From Clostridia bacterium (GTDB lineage: Bacteria; Bacillota; Clostridia; Oscillospirales; Acutalibacteraceae): DNA of 64,000 bases. Under the pieces are notes generated by a model. That model did not search any database, was not told where the DNA came from, and saw nothing but the letters and a program-made list of their open reading frames with translations. The position numbers and the translations under genes are program-made. The stretch spans positions 1 through 64,000 of the forward strand of contig JAGAMK010000004.1 in assembly GCA_017624735.1 (NCBI GenBank), given 5' to 3'. Positions 51,613-60,332 of this stretch are shown one piece after another; the first letter of the stretch is position 1; every line of letters begins with the position of its first letter.

Positions 51613-53043
51613 TTAGTATTTTTTAGAAAGGAGTTTTTCAGCTTCGGCTTTTGTGATTGTACCTCTGTTACAGTCAGCCATAATTTGAACGTCCTTGTCA
51701 TTAAGACGATAGAAATACCAAATTACACAAGCGATTGCAAGACCAAAAATTGGGAAAATATTATATGCAAACCAAATTCCATCAAAAGCAGATGCAGGCT
51801 GTTGTGCAATAGCATTAATCTTTTCAAGTGCAGCAAAATCAGCGGCATTGTCAAATGAAATAAAGCCAAAAAGACCAACAATAGCAAGCCAAGCTGAGCC
51901 CGAGATAGCAGCCGCAAGTTTAACAGCGAAAGTCTGGATAGCAAAAGTGATACCCTTTGCCTCTGTACCTGTTGTATATTGACCATATTCAGCACAGTCA
52001 GGAGTGAATGTAAATGCAAGGATACCGATAACCGCAAGAGGGATTGAACGGAGCATGTAGGTAATTGTAAAGAATAAGAAGCTTTCTTTTGTGAAAAGAA
52101 TTGGGAAAGAAAGTACAAGTGCTGCAATAGCTGAAATCTTGAAAACAAGAGCCTTGTCATACTTTCTGATGATTTTAGGAACAAGCAATGCCATAATAAG
52201 CTGAGGAGCAGCCGCAACCGTACCTGTTATAAGTGATGCAAGTGAATTCTTGTAGATATAATATGCGAAAATCTGGTGCATTGAGTTATATGTCTGTGCA
52301 CCTGAAAAGAAGAGATATCCAAGGTAATATATAAGAAGATATTTGTTGCTTACAACATATTTCACCATTCTTTTAACAGTGAATTGTTCTTCATCTGTAG
52401 TTTTATATCTTTCTTTGCCCACAAAAATGAGAGGTAACATTGTTGCAATAGCAACTACAGCAATTATAACACTTGCAATACCGTAACTTACACCCACATC
52501 TTCACTTACAAGAGCAGGAACAATAACAGATGCAAGGGCAACACCGATACCTGCTGTAAGTCCCTTGACAGAGAGGATTGAATTTCTTTCTTCTATATTG
52601 TTCGACATTGCGGTAACAAGACCAAAGGCAGGAACGTCACAAAGAGTGTATGCGGTATCCCAAATAATATAAGCAAGAGCGAACCATAAAACCTGAACGG
52701 ACTCTTTAGAATCAGTTGGAATGAAGAAAAGTGCAATAGTAGATAATGGAGTAATAATACAAGCGGCTTTGAGCCATGGTATATATTTCTTTCCACTTTT
52801 GAACTTAACCTTATCAAAAATAACGCCGAAAATAGCATCATTGATTGCATCCCACAACTTAACGATACCCATAACGATTGAACATGTAATTGGGTCAATC
52901 ATAAAAGCAACGAAAGTAGGCAAAAAGCTTGCTACCATAGTATAAATCATATTCTGTCCAAAGAAATATGAATAATAACTTGCTCTTTCAGATTTAGTTG
53001 TCTGCCACAAAGGATTCTGTGGCTTGGTCTGTGTTTTACTCAT
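51613..53043 (-). CDS. GPH-family (MelB-like) sugar:cation symporter
   Basis: A 476-residue MFS transporter of the glycoside-pentoside-hexuronide group with 12 predicted helices. GPH features are the N-terminal segment SYYSYFFGQNMIYTMVASFL, GIVKLWDAINDAIFGVIFDK with the conserved Asp residues of the cation site, and FTPDCAEYGQYTTGTEAKGI in the second half. It would import a glycoside or hexuronide with Na+ or H+. ATG 53043 has AAGGAGA; the frame is open to 53085. It lies downstream of a DUF4434 gene on the same strand, but a terminator separates them. The nearest sugar enzymes are the DUF4434 and GH43 proteins. Confidence 0.88.
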   Translation of the reverse strand: MSKTQTKPQNPLWQTTKSERASYYSYFFGQNMIYTMVASFLPTFVAFMIDPITCSIVMGIVKLWDAINDAIFGVIFDKVKFKSGKKYIPWLKAACIITPLSTIALFFIPTDSKESVQVLWFALAYIIWDTAYTLCDVPAFGLVTAMSNNIEERNSILSVKGLTAGIGVALASVIVPALVSEDVGVSYGIASVIIAVVAIATMLPLIFVGKERYKTTDEEQFTVKRMVKYVVSNKYLLIYYLGYLFFSGAQTYNSMHQIFAYYIYKNSLASLITGTVAAAPQLIMALLVPKIIRKYDKALVFKISAIAALVLSFPILFTKESFLFFTITYMLRSIPLAVIGILAFTFTPDCAEYGQYTTGTEAKGITFAIQTFAVKLAAAISGSAWLAIVGLFGFISFDNAADFAALEKINAIAQQPASAFDGIWFAYNIFPIFGLAIACVIWYFYRLNDKDVQIMADCNRGTITKAEAEKLLSKKY

Positions 53044-53119
53044 AAGAATTTCTCCTTTTTCATACTGTAATGAATAGTATAACATAAATATAATATGATT
53101 TCAACAATTCCGATTATAA

Positions 53120-53150
53120 GAAATCCGTAATCACTACAATTACGGATTTC
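53120..53150 (-). terminator. Terminator of the DUF4434 gene
   Basis: GAAATCCGTAAT/ATTACGGATTTC, a 12-bp perfect stem. The T-run on the minus strand is short. Confidence 0.7.
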
Positions 53151-53161
53151 TTTCTATTAAT

Positions 53162-54514
53162 TCAGTTTATTGTTATCTTACCTGTACTGTTTCCAGCTGC
53201 GTCAACGGTTTCAATTGTATATACACTGTTTGTGCTTCCTGCTTCATCAATAAAATAGTTTTCTTCGTTTCCGTAGTATTTATCAATTCTTGCAAGGAAT
53301 TTGCCGTCTTTTTCAAGTCGGTAGTAAGCAATACCAAAATTGTCAACTGCTTCATCCCAAGAAAGCTCAACACCATTTTCACTCTGTACCTTCTTTAAGT
53401 TTTGAGGATTTTCCGGTGCTTCACTTTCAAGCACATAACCATTTTCAATATAATCAAAATATGTATTGATAAATGCAGGATTTACAAGTGAAGGGCTGTA
53501 ATAGTGATTGTATGAGAATGTAATAATGTTTTCTGCATATTTTGAAGCAATTTCCATTTGATATACAAAGTGGTCAAGAGTTGCAGTTACATTGGATGTA
53601 TGCTCTGTAATTTTTGGAGAAAGTAATCCACCAAGGCTTTCACTTGTGATTGCACCGTCAAAGTTTTCGCAGTTAGCCCAAAGCTTCACATCAGCCTTGC
53701 AGGTATCTATTGCTGCCTTATACATCTTCCAAGTCGTTTCAAGGTTTTCTTCCCTTACCCATTTTGCACCAACTGCATCTTGTGGAGCAAAAATGTCGCC
53801 ATCACGGAAATTAACCTTGTTGAAAAATTTCACATAACTACTGAGAGAAGTAACTGCCCCCGCTGACAGATATTCCGAATAGAAAGGGCTCATAAGAAAT
53901 AGTTTTGTTGCATCAACATCGTTAATTCTGTCAATTACATGGTTTATACCATCTATAATTCCGTCAAAGGTGAGTTGACAAAGAAGACCGTTACTGATTT
54001 CCGGGGTAAAATACCAACCATAAAGGGTGTCTTTATACCCTTCACCGTATTTATTATAAATATCCTCTATCATATCACCGGCAACTCGGCAAACATCCAA
54101 GTATTGTGAGCTACCTGCTTCGTTCCAGAAATCATCAAACATTGAAAGACCAACAAACACCTTGATTCCTGCATCCTGACAATGCTTCAGTGCAGGCTCA
54201 AGACAATCGCCCCCAAAGGTTGCATCTTTTAAGGCTTCAACATCAGTGTCGTAATAAACATTCCAATTACCACCATTAGCTGAATAGCCTTTATCTGCAA
54301 GACATTGAAGAATAAGATATTCAATTCCTGCTTTCTCCATATTTTCTATTTCTTCTGCCCATCTTTCATCATCCCACACACATGTCATCCAAGACTGAAT
54401 AAAAGTGCCCGTGAATTCGGGCTTGCACTTTGGTTGCTCAGGCTGACTCACCAAAGGGAGTATGGACATAATGAATGCAAGAATGGCAGAAATCATTTTG
54501 ACGAATGTAAACAT
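53162..54514 (-). CDS. Exported DUF4434-type glycosidase-like protein with fibronectin III domain
   Basis: A 450-residue secreted protein. A signal peptide or anchor occupies about residues 1-24. The TIM-barrel DUF4434-like domain (about 33-355) starts FTGTFIQSWMTCVWDDERWA; candidate acid residues lie in GWYFTPEISNG and KLWANCENFDG. The last 85 residues form a fibronectin type III module (ENPQNLKKVQSENGVELSWD ... YTIETVDAAGNSTG). By fold it could be a glycoside hydrolase, but DUF4434 activity is not established to my knowledge. ATG 54514 has AGGAG upstream. It precedes a GPH symporter gene on the same strand. Confidence 0.78.
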   Translation of the reverse strand: MFTFVKMISAILAFIMSILPLVSQPEQPKCKPEFTGTFIQSWMTCVWDDERWAEEIENMEKAGIEYLILQCLADKGYSANGGNWNVYYDTDVEALKDATFGGDCLEPALKHCQDAGIKVFVGLSMFDDFWNEAGSSQYLDVCRVAGDMIEDIYNKYGEGYKDTLYGWYFTPEISNGLLCQLTFDGIIDGINHVIDRINDVDATKLFLMSPFYSEYLSAGAVTSLSSYVKFFNKVNFRDGDIFAPQDAVGAKWVREENLETTWKMYKAAIDTCKADVKLWANCENFDGAITSESLGGLLSPKITEHTSNVTATLDHFVYQMEIASKYAENIITFSYNHYYSPSLVNPAFINTYFDYIENGYVLESEAPENPQNLKKVQSENGVELSWDEAVDNFGIAYYRLEKDGKFLARIDKYYGNEENYFIDEAGSTNSVYTIETVDAAGNSTGKITIN

Positions 54515-54542
54515 AACTTTATTTCTCCTTTTTAGGATTTAA

Positions 54543-54619
54543 TGGTGGAGACGGTGGGGCTCGAACCCATGACCTTTTGACTGCCAGTCAAACGCTCTCC
54601 CAAGCTGAGCTACGCCCCC
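54543..54619 (-). tRNA. tRNA-Ala (anticodon GGC)
   Basis: On the minus strand, GGGGGCGTAGCTCAGCTTGG starts the acceptor and D arm. The anticodon arm is TTTGA-CTGGCAG-TCAAA with anticodon GGC. The T loop is TTCGAGC. The acceptor 3' strand CGTCTCC is followed by A73 and a genome-encoded CCA. It is 77 bases long. The outermost T-stem pair is an A-C mismatch. It reads alanine GCC/GCU codons. Confidence 0.96.
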
Positions 54620-54798
54620 ATATCTATATTTATTTTATCATAATAACTTATTGTTTTCAAATTCTTTGTTTTGTTGCTTATCTCCAATATTTTACATGGT
54701 GTTTTGTGGTATCTGCCTAATTTCGGGCTATCGTATAGAAAAGTGTAATTCTTTATGCTATAATGTGAAGACAAATTGATGTTTTAAAGGTGATTTTT

Positions 54799-55803
54799 GT
54801 GGAATTCTTAACCAAAGAATATACATTTCCATCTGTTTCGGGACTTTGCGACATATATGCACAAAGTGCAGCTCCCATTGACTACGGCTCAATAAAAGGT
54901 GTTGTGCAGATCTCCCATGGTATGGCGGAATATTCAAATCGTTATTCCAAATTTGCACTTGAGCTTTGTAAAGCAGGATATGCTGTATTCATTAGCGACC
55001 ACGTAGGACATGGTGCATCCATTACAGATAAAGACATGCTTGGATTTTTCGGTGAGGAAAATGGTGAGGAAACATTTATTGATGACCTTAAGACCTTAAC
55101 CGATATGGCAAAGGCTGAGTATCCTGATTTACCATTTTTTATGCTTGGTCACGGTATGGGAAGCCTTATTGCAAGAAAATATACTGCAAAATATGGTTAC
55201 CTTCTTGATGGTGTAATTTATAGTGGTACAAGTGGCGAAAATCCTGCTTTAGGTGTGGGAATTTTACTTGCAACTGCAATGATTAAGCAAAACGGACCAA
55301 TGCATCGTTCAGAATTGTTAGATACTATCGCGTTTGGTGCTTATAACCGAAAAACAGAGAAACGCACAGAGCGTGACTGGTCAACAAGGGACGAAACCGA
55401 GGTGGATAAGATTATTGCTGACGAATTGTGTGGATATACATACACAGTCAGCGGAATGAAAGTGCTTTTCACAACCCTCAAACAAGTAACAACACGTCGT
55501 TGGTATAATACAATTCCATTAAGTATGCCAATTTTCTTGGTTTCAGGCTCAATGGACCCTGTTGGTGACTACTCAAAAGGGGTAAAAGAAACTTATAGAA
55601 TGTTAAAAAAGACGGGTCACAGAAATGTTTCAATGAAGATTTACGAGGGCGCACGTCATGAAATTCTCAACGAAACAAATCGTGACGAGGTATATGCCGA
55701 TATCATAGAGTGGCTTGATGACAAAATACAAAAACAGCAAGAAGAAGTTCAAAAACCATTGGTCGTTGAATCGATTGACGAAATACAGCCCATAGAAGAG
55801 TAA
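54799..55803 (+). CDS. Alpha/beta hydrolase (monoacylglycerol-lipase-like)
   Basis: A 334-residue serine hydrolase of the Hydrolase_4 group. It shows KGVVQISHGMAEYSNRYSKF, SDHVGHGASI, the nucleophile elbow FFMLGHGMGSLIARKY, the acid in LVSGSMDPVGDYSKGV, and the catalytic His in YEGARHEILNET. Relatives act on monoacylglycerols or lysophospholipids. The C-terminal 35 residues are a charged, probably disordered tail (QKQQEEVQKPLVV). GTG 54799 is preferred because AAAGGTG lies 6 bases upstream; GTG 54790 is part of that site. It stands alone, with a terminator after it. Confidence 0.88.
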   Translation: MEFLTKEYTFPSVSGLCDIYAQSAAPIDYGSIKGVVQISHGMAEYSNRYSKFALELCKAGYAVFISDHVGHGASITDKDMLGFFGEENGEETFIDDLKTLTDMAKAEYPDLPFFMLGHGMGSLIARKYTAKYGYLLDGVIYSGTSGENPALGVGILLATAMIKQNGPMHRSELLDTIAFGAYNRKTEKRTERDWSTRDETEVDKIIADELCGYTYTVSGMKVLFTTLKQVTTRRWYNTIPLSMPIFLVSGSMDPVGDYSKGVKETYRMLKKTGHRNVSMKIYEGARHEILNETNRDEVYADIIEWLDDKIQKQQEEVQKPLVVESIDEIQPIEE

Positions 55804-55838
55804 AAACAAACCGTAGGTTTTGCCTACGGTTTGTTTTT
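55804..55838. terminator. Bidirectional terminator
   Basis: ACAAACCGTAGG-TTTTG-CCTACGGTTTGT with A- and T-runs, between the convergent hydrolase and GH43-like genes. Confidence 0.9.
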
Positions 55839-56763
55839 ATATATTTTTCAATCTTTTGTATTCTTCGTCTGTGATTTCAACCACACCACCGTGTTTGAAA
55901 CCGTATGGGAATGAAACCAATTCAGGGCAACGAGTAACATTCATATCGCCTGGTTTGGATGAAATGAATGGTACATATCCCATTTTTTCTTTTTCGCACC
56001 CAAAGAAATCGAAAAGGATGCACCATCTTCCGTCAGGGAGAGTATAACTTGTGCCGGCTTCATAGGACCCTGCTTTTTCAACTTCGTTTGTCATATATTC
56101 TTCAAACTTTTCGTCGTGCTTGTATGGTCCATAAAGGTTGTCAGATGTTGCGTGCATATTCATTGATGGATTGTGTGCGTTTTTATAGAACATATGATAA
56201 ACACCATCAATTTTGCGTATATGTGTGTCAAGGATTTCGTTGTCCTTTGTAAAGAAAAGTTTGGGCGTGGAGAATGTTTCAAAGTCCTTTGTTACAGAGC
56301 AGTAAATTGACATATGCTTGTAATTATCTTCTGCAACGGTTGAGCCCCAATGAACAAGATATTCGTCATTGATTTCGTCATAGAACACTTCAGGTGCCCA
56401 CATGCAACCAAAATCGTCACGACCAAAATACACAAGTTTTTCTTCGCCGAAATTCACAAGGTCATCTGTTTTCCACATACGAAGACATTTACTGCCGGTT
56501 CTGTTGATATTTGACCAGTCAAGTTGCCAGTTTTCGTCATAACGATTTGCAACACACAAGTCCGTTGTGAGAATTACAAAACTGTTGTCACGAAGCCTGA
56601 CGATTTCAATGTCACGGCAACCCTTTTCACCAAGTTTAGCAGTCAAAACAGGGTTTCCGTTGTTTACTTGCTCCCAATTAAGTCCGTCACGACTGACAGC
56701 AAAGTAAACCTGTTCACCGTCGGGAGTATATTTTTCTTTAAAGTGTGTGAATAAATATGGCAA
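55837..56763 (-). CDS. Glycoside hydrolase family 43-like beta-propeller protein
   Basis: A 308-residue protein of the five-bladed beta-propeller clan that includes GH43 arabinofuranosidases/xylosidases. Propeller-type segments are QVYFAVSRDGLNWEQVNNGN, KGCRDIEIVRLRD, GCMWAPEVFYDEINDEYLVH (candidate pKa-modulating Asp/Glu), ILDTHIRKIDGVYHMFYKNA, and KAGSYEAGTSYTLPDGRWCI with a Glu in the acid position. No signal peptide, so it is probably intracellular, acting on imported oligosaccharides. The start is TTG 56763, with AAGGAGGAG 7 bases upstream; no ATG fits. It is divergent from a GPH symporter gene, a likely transport partner. Confidence 0.75.
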   Translation of the reverse strand: MPYLFTHFKEKYTPDGEQVYFAVSRDGLNWEQVNNGNPVLTAKLGEKGCRDIEIVRLRDNSFVILTTDLCVANRYDENWQLDWSNINRTGSKCLRMWKTDDLVNFGEEKLVYFGRDDFGCMWAPEVFYDEINDEYLVHWGSTVAEDNYKHMSIYCSVTKDFETFSTPKLFFTKDNEILDTHIRKIDGVYHMFYKNAHNPSMNMHATSDNLYGPYKHDEKFEEYMTNEVEKAGSYEAGTSYTLPDGRWCILFDFFGCEKEKMGYVPFISSKPGDMNVTRCPELVSFPYGFKHGGVVEITDEEYKRLKNI

Positions 56764-56881
56764 GATAACTCCTCCTTATGTTTAACAATATTTTAACATA
56801 AAATCAACAAAAAGTAAATCAGAACAAAGAAATTATAGACATTTTAGGTAGAATGTGTTAATATTTGCATTGGTGATGTTT

Positions 56882-58300
56882 ATGTGGAAGAGAAAACCTA
56901 ATCCCGAAAAGAAAGTAACTGCGGAAAATTATGTAGGTTATACTGCCATTGAAATTGCAAATAATTCCGCTTTTTGTATAATGAGTTCGTATTTGGCAAT
57001 TTATTGCTCGGATATACTTAAAATGCCGGGTGCAGTTATCAGTGCGATTATGATTATTGCAAAAATATGGGATTGCGTGGCTGACCCGATTATTGGTTCA
57101 ATCGTTCAAAGAAGACAAATAGGCAAAAAGGGTAAATACAGACCGCTTTTCCGTTTGGCTGGGTATCCCTTGGCACTTGTCATGGTTCTTATGTTCGTAA
57201 AGATTTCTGACAATTTGACCTTTAACACATTCTGGGTGGCACTTCTTTACGTGCTTTACGGCACTCTTTATACTTTTATTTCCGTGCCCTATGGCTCACT
57301 TGCCAATATTATGACACAAAGAGACGAAGAGAGAAGTTCACTTTCCGTATGTCGTTCAATCGGTGGAGGTATAGGAATTTATCCTACATTGTTCTTCCCC
57401 GTGCTTGTTATGACTGCCGGTGTTGACAAAAATCAGATGAATGCGGAGTATATGGCAATCGGTATGGCGATTGTAGGTTTCCTTATGTTCTTGTGTTATA
57501 CAGGCGGATATAATTCATTTACAGAAGAACCGGGTTATGAAAGGGATTTGAATCTCGATTCAACTCACCAAAAAACTTCGCTTCTTGGCACATTCAAGCG
57601 AATTATTAAAAACAAGGCATTCGTTATTATGTGTTGCTTAACTTGTATATTGCTTGCGACACAGATGTATACAAATACGGTCACCATTTACATTTTTAAG
57701 GACTATTTCCAAAACAGTGCATTAAATACTATATATACGTTGGCTACTTATTTACCGATGATTATATTTATACCTTTTTCCAACAAACTTATCACCAAGT
57801 TTGGCAAAAAGGAAACAAGTTTAGTGGGACTTTCTGTTGCAACACTGTCAACATTCTTGCTGTTTGTTCTTCCTATCGGTAAGGATGATGCGTGGTTATT
57901 TATTGTTCTTTCTATTTTGAACAGTTTGGGTGTAGGTTTTACATCTCTACAAACCTGGTCATTTGCTGCAGATATTATAGACCACGACGAATGGGTAACA
58001 GGTGTTCGCGAAGAAGCTGCCGATTTTGCTTTCTTTACATTTATGAGAAAAATCGGACAAGCAATTGCCTCCCTTGCTCCATGGATAGTAAGTCTCGTAG
58101 GTTATGACAGTCAAAAGGTAGGCTCGGGAATAAGTCAAAGCGAATCCGTTCTTAACGGTATGTATGATATTGCAACTTTGATACCGTTTGTTTTCAGATT
58201 TGTAGTTTTAGTGTTAATGGTATTTTATCCACTTAATAAAAAGACAACAGAAAAAATGCACAAAGAACTTGAAGAAAGACGAAAAAGTTATAAGGTATAA
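56882..58300 (+). CDS. GPH-family (MelB-like) sugar:cation symporter
   Basis: A 472-residue 12-helix transporter, second of its kind in the window. GPH features are VTAENYVGYTAIEIANNSAF, IIAKIWDCVADPIIGSIVQR with the cation-site Asp residues, RPLFRLAGYPLALVMVLMF, and the second-half segment SFAADIIDHDEWVTGVREEA. The start is placed at ATG 56882 (WKRKPNPEKK), with GGTGAT just upstream. It is divergent from the GH43-like gene, so the pair probably imports and cleaves a pentose- or hexuronide-containing oligosaccharide. A convergent terminator follows. Confidence 0.85.
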   Translation: MWKRKPNPEKKVTAENYVGYTAIEIANNSAFCIMSSYLAIYCSDILKMPGAVISAIMIIAKIWDCVADPIIGSIVQRRQIGKKGKYRPLFRLAGYPLALVMVLMFVKISDNLTFNTFWVALLYVLYGTLYTFISVPYGSLANIMTQRDEERSSLSVCRSIGGGIGIYPTLFFPVLVMTAGVDKNQMNAEYMAIGMAIVGFLMFLCYTGGYNSFTEEPGYERDLNLDSTHQKTSLLGTFKRIIKNKAFVIMCCLTCILLATQMYTNTVTIYIFKDYFQNSALNTIYTLATYLPMIIFIPFSNKLITKFGKKETSLVGLSVATLSTFLLFVLPIGKDDAWLFIVLSILNSLGVGFTSLQTWSFAADIIDHDEWVTGVREEAADFAFFTFMRKIGQAIASLAPWIVSLVGYDSQKVGSGISQSESVLNGMYDIATLIPFVFRFVVLVLMVFYPLNKKTTEKMHKELEERRKSYKV

Positions 58301-58303
58301 AAA

Positions 58304-58330
58304 GACTCCCAAGGGAAAACTTTGGGAGTT
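58304..58330. terminator. Bidirectional terminator
   Basis: Imperfect stem ACTCCCAAG/CTTTGGGAGT with T-rich tails on both strands, between the symporter gene and the serine dehydratase gene. Confidence 0.8.
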
Positions 58331-58339
58331 AATTTTTGG

Positions 58340-59773
58340 CTATATTTCAAGTGTTGCAAGCCCACCTTCACTTGTTTCGCGATATGCTGCGTGGATATCC
58401 ATGCCGGTTTTCTTCATTGTTGTAATAACATTATCAAGTGAGATTTTTCGGGTTTCGCTTAAAAAACTTGCAAGATTAACTGCGTTGATTGCTCTCATGG
58501 CAGCAACTGCATTTCGCTCAATACAAGGGATTTGTACAAGTCCGCAAATTGGGTCGCAGGTAAGACCTAAATGATGCTCAATGGCAATTTCGGCAGAGTA
58601 TTCAATCTTACCACGTTTAAGACCAAAAAGTTCTCCCAATGCAGCGGCAGCCATAGCACAAGCAGTACCAATTTCTGCCTGACATCCACATTCTGCACCT
58701 GAAATGGACGCATTTGTCTTAATGAGATTTCCGATTAGTCCACCTGTTGCAAGTGCCTGTAAAATCTGACGGTCAGTAAAACCGTGTTTTAATTGCATAT
58801 AGTAAAGCACAGCAGGAACAACACCCGATGCACCACAGGTAGGTGCAGTAACAATCTTGCCGCCAGATGCATTTTGCTCACTTACTGCAAAAGCGTAGGA
58901 ACAAACCTCACGGTTTTCTCTTGTTTCGGCACTTTCACCGATGTGTTCCATATTGTAAAGATACTTAGCCTTTTTCTGTACTTCAAGACCACCCGGGAGA
59001 ACACCTTCATCTTCAATGCCACTTTCAACAGCATTTTTCATTGTTTTCCATACTTCAGCAAGATAATCCCAAATGTATTCGCCCTCAACCTCGTCAACAT
59101 ATTGCCATAAACGATATTTTTTTTCTTTGCAATAATCCTTAATATCTTTAAATGTGCTTAATTGATAAACGATTGGTTCCTTTGCAGAAGAACTACCCTC
59201 GAATTCAATTCGTCCACCACCAACGCTGAAAACACGGATGAAATCTGTCTGCTCACCGTTTTTGTAGGCATATAAATCCATTGTGTTAGGATGCTCAATA
59301 TCTGTTTTGAGATAGTCAAATTCAACCTTACAAGGAATGGGGGAGAGTGTGCTTTCAATAACTGTGTCAGTACAGTGGCCTTTACCTGTTTTTGCAAGAG
59401 AGCCGTAGAGAATTGCTTTGAATTCGTCGGCATCAGAATTTTTTTCTTTAAAAAGCACACATGCTTTTTCAGGCCCCATTGTGTGTGAACTTGATGGACC
59501 GCGACCAATTCTGTAAAGTTGGTTTAAGGATTCCATTCCGTTGAGAGTTTCTCTTTCGGATTTTAGTTGTTCTGCTTCAAAGAAAACATCCATTGAAACG
59601 CTAAAAAGCTTTGCCATTTTGAAAAATTCTTCGGCAGATGGAACGCTTTCACCGTTTTCCCAAGAGATGACAGTTTCGGTGTTGGTATTAACACGGTCAG
59701 CAAGTCCTGACTGTGACATTCCACTCTTTTCACGGAGTTCAGTTATCTTTTTTGAATAAATATCTTTAATCAT
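58340..59773 (-). CDS. L-serine dehydratase with N-terminal XRE DNA-binding domain
   Basis: A 477-residue fusion. Residues about 8-65 are a canonical XRE helix-turn-helix (ITELREKSGMSQSGLADRVN, TETVISWENGESVPSAEEF). From about residue 78 a single-chain iron-sulfur L-serine ammonia-lyase follows: GRGPSSSHTMGPEKA (Ser94-His97) opens the beta domain, and the catalytic domain contains SGGKIVTAPTCGASGVVP, GAECGCQAEIGTACAM and TCDPICGLVQIPCIERN, providing the [4Fe-4S] Cys ligands. It converts serine to pyruvate and ammonia. Such enzymes do not normally carry an HTH, so the protein may regulate a promoter according to serine or cluster state (inference). Its ATG overlaps the stop of the YhcH-like gene (ATGA). 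Confidence 0.9.
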   Translation of the reverse strand: MIKDIYSKKITELREKSGMSQSGLADRVNTNTETVISWENGESVPSAEEFFKMAKLFSVSMDVFFEAEQLKSERETLNGMESLNQLYRIGRGPSSSHTMGPEKACVLFKEKNSDADEFKAILYGSLAKTGKGHCTDTVIESTLSPIPCKVEFDYLKTDIEHPNTMDLYAYKNGEQTDFIRVFSVGGGRIEFEGSSSAKEPIVYQLSTFKDIKDYCKEKKYRLWQYVDEVEGEYIWDYLAEVWKTMKNAVESGIEDEGVLPGGLEVQKKAKYLYNMEHIGESAETRENREVCSYAFAVSEQNASGGKIVTAPTCGASGVVPAVLYYMQLKHGFTDRQILQALATGGLIGNLIKTNASISGAECGCQAEIGTACAMAAAALGELFGLKRGKIEYSAEIAIEHHLGLTCDPICGLVQIPCIERNAVAAMRAINAVNLASFLSETRKISLDNVITTMKKTGMDIHAAYRETSEGGLATLEI

Positions 59774-60213
59774 ACTTTCACCTTCACTACAACTTTCCGG
59801 CAGGTTTTTGGTTCATCAACAGCCACGCCCGGACAATGCAAATCATTTGGATAAAGCACCATAAAGCTACCACTAAAAAGTGTCAATGGCTCGGTTTTGC
59901 ATTCATAAAACCAAACATCATTTTCAGGTTTTGCTTCGACTTCAACCTTTTCACAGGAAATCGGTGCAACCCCTATGATTTCGTCACCGTCAACCATAAA
60001 TTGAATGTCGATATATTTCTTGTGTGCCTCTGAAATTGTCTTGTTAGGGTCGGTTTCGTAAGTCTGCACCATATAGAAAATATTGTCGCCGTCAAGCTCG
60101 TATCTGCCCAGTTCCATTTGTGAGAAATCTGTTTTAGCAAGGAATTCAAGTGCGGTATAAACTCTGCCAAGCCCTGCATAATTCTTTATGTTTTCCAATG
60201 TGTCAAAAATCAT
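59770..60213 (-). CDS. YhcH/YjgK/YiaL family cupin-like protein
   Basis: A 147-residue beta-barrel protein of the YhcH/YiaL/EbgC family. It shows MIFDTLENIKNYAGLG at the N-terminus, MELGRYELDGDNIFYMVQTY, ISEAHKKYIDIQFMVDGDE with the metal His and Asp, and MVLYPNDLHCPGVAVDEP with the last His. Characterised members act on sugar anomers, for example N-acetylneuraminate. ATG 60213 has AAGGTG 6 bases upstream, with a GTG alternative at 60222. Its stop overlaps the start of the HTH-serine dehydratase gene, so the two are translationally coupled, an unexpected link between sugar and serine metabolism. Confidence 0.88.
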   Translation of the reverse strand: MIFDTLENIKNYAGLGRVYTALEFLAKTDFSQMELGRYELDGDNIFYMVQTYETDPNKTISEAHKKYIDIQFMVDGDEIIGVAPISCEKVEVEAKPENDVWFYECKTEPLTLFSGSFMVLYPNDLHCPGVAVDEPKTCRKVVVKVKV

Positions 60214-60295
60214 AGTTTTCACCTTTTTTCAAAAGTTCAGTTTACTTTTTCATTATATCATTACAGCATTACATTTTCAAGGGAAAGAAAAAAGA

Positions 60296-60320
60296 AAACT
60301 CCTATGTAAAATAGGAGTTT
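60296..60320 (-). terminator. Terminator of the APH-fold kinase gene
   Basis: AAACTCCTAT-GTAAA-ATAGGAGTTT; on the minus strand it is followed by TCTTTTTTC. Confidence 0.85.
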
Positions 60321-60332
60321 CAGTTTTGTTTA

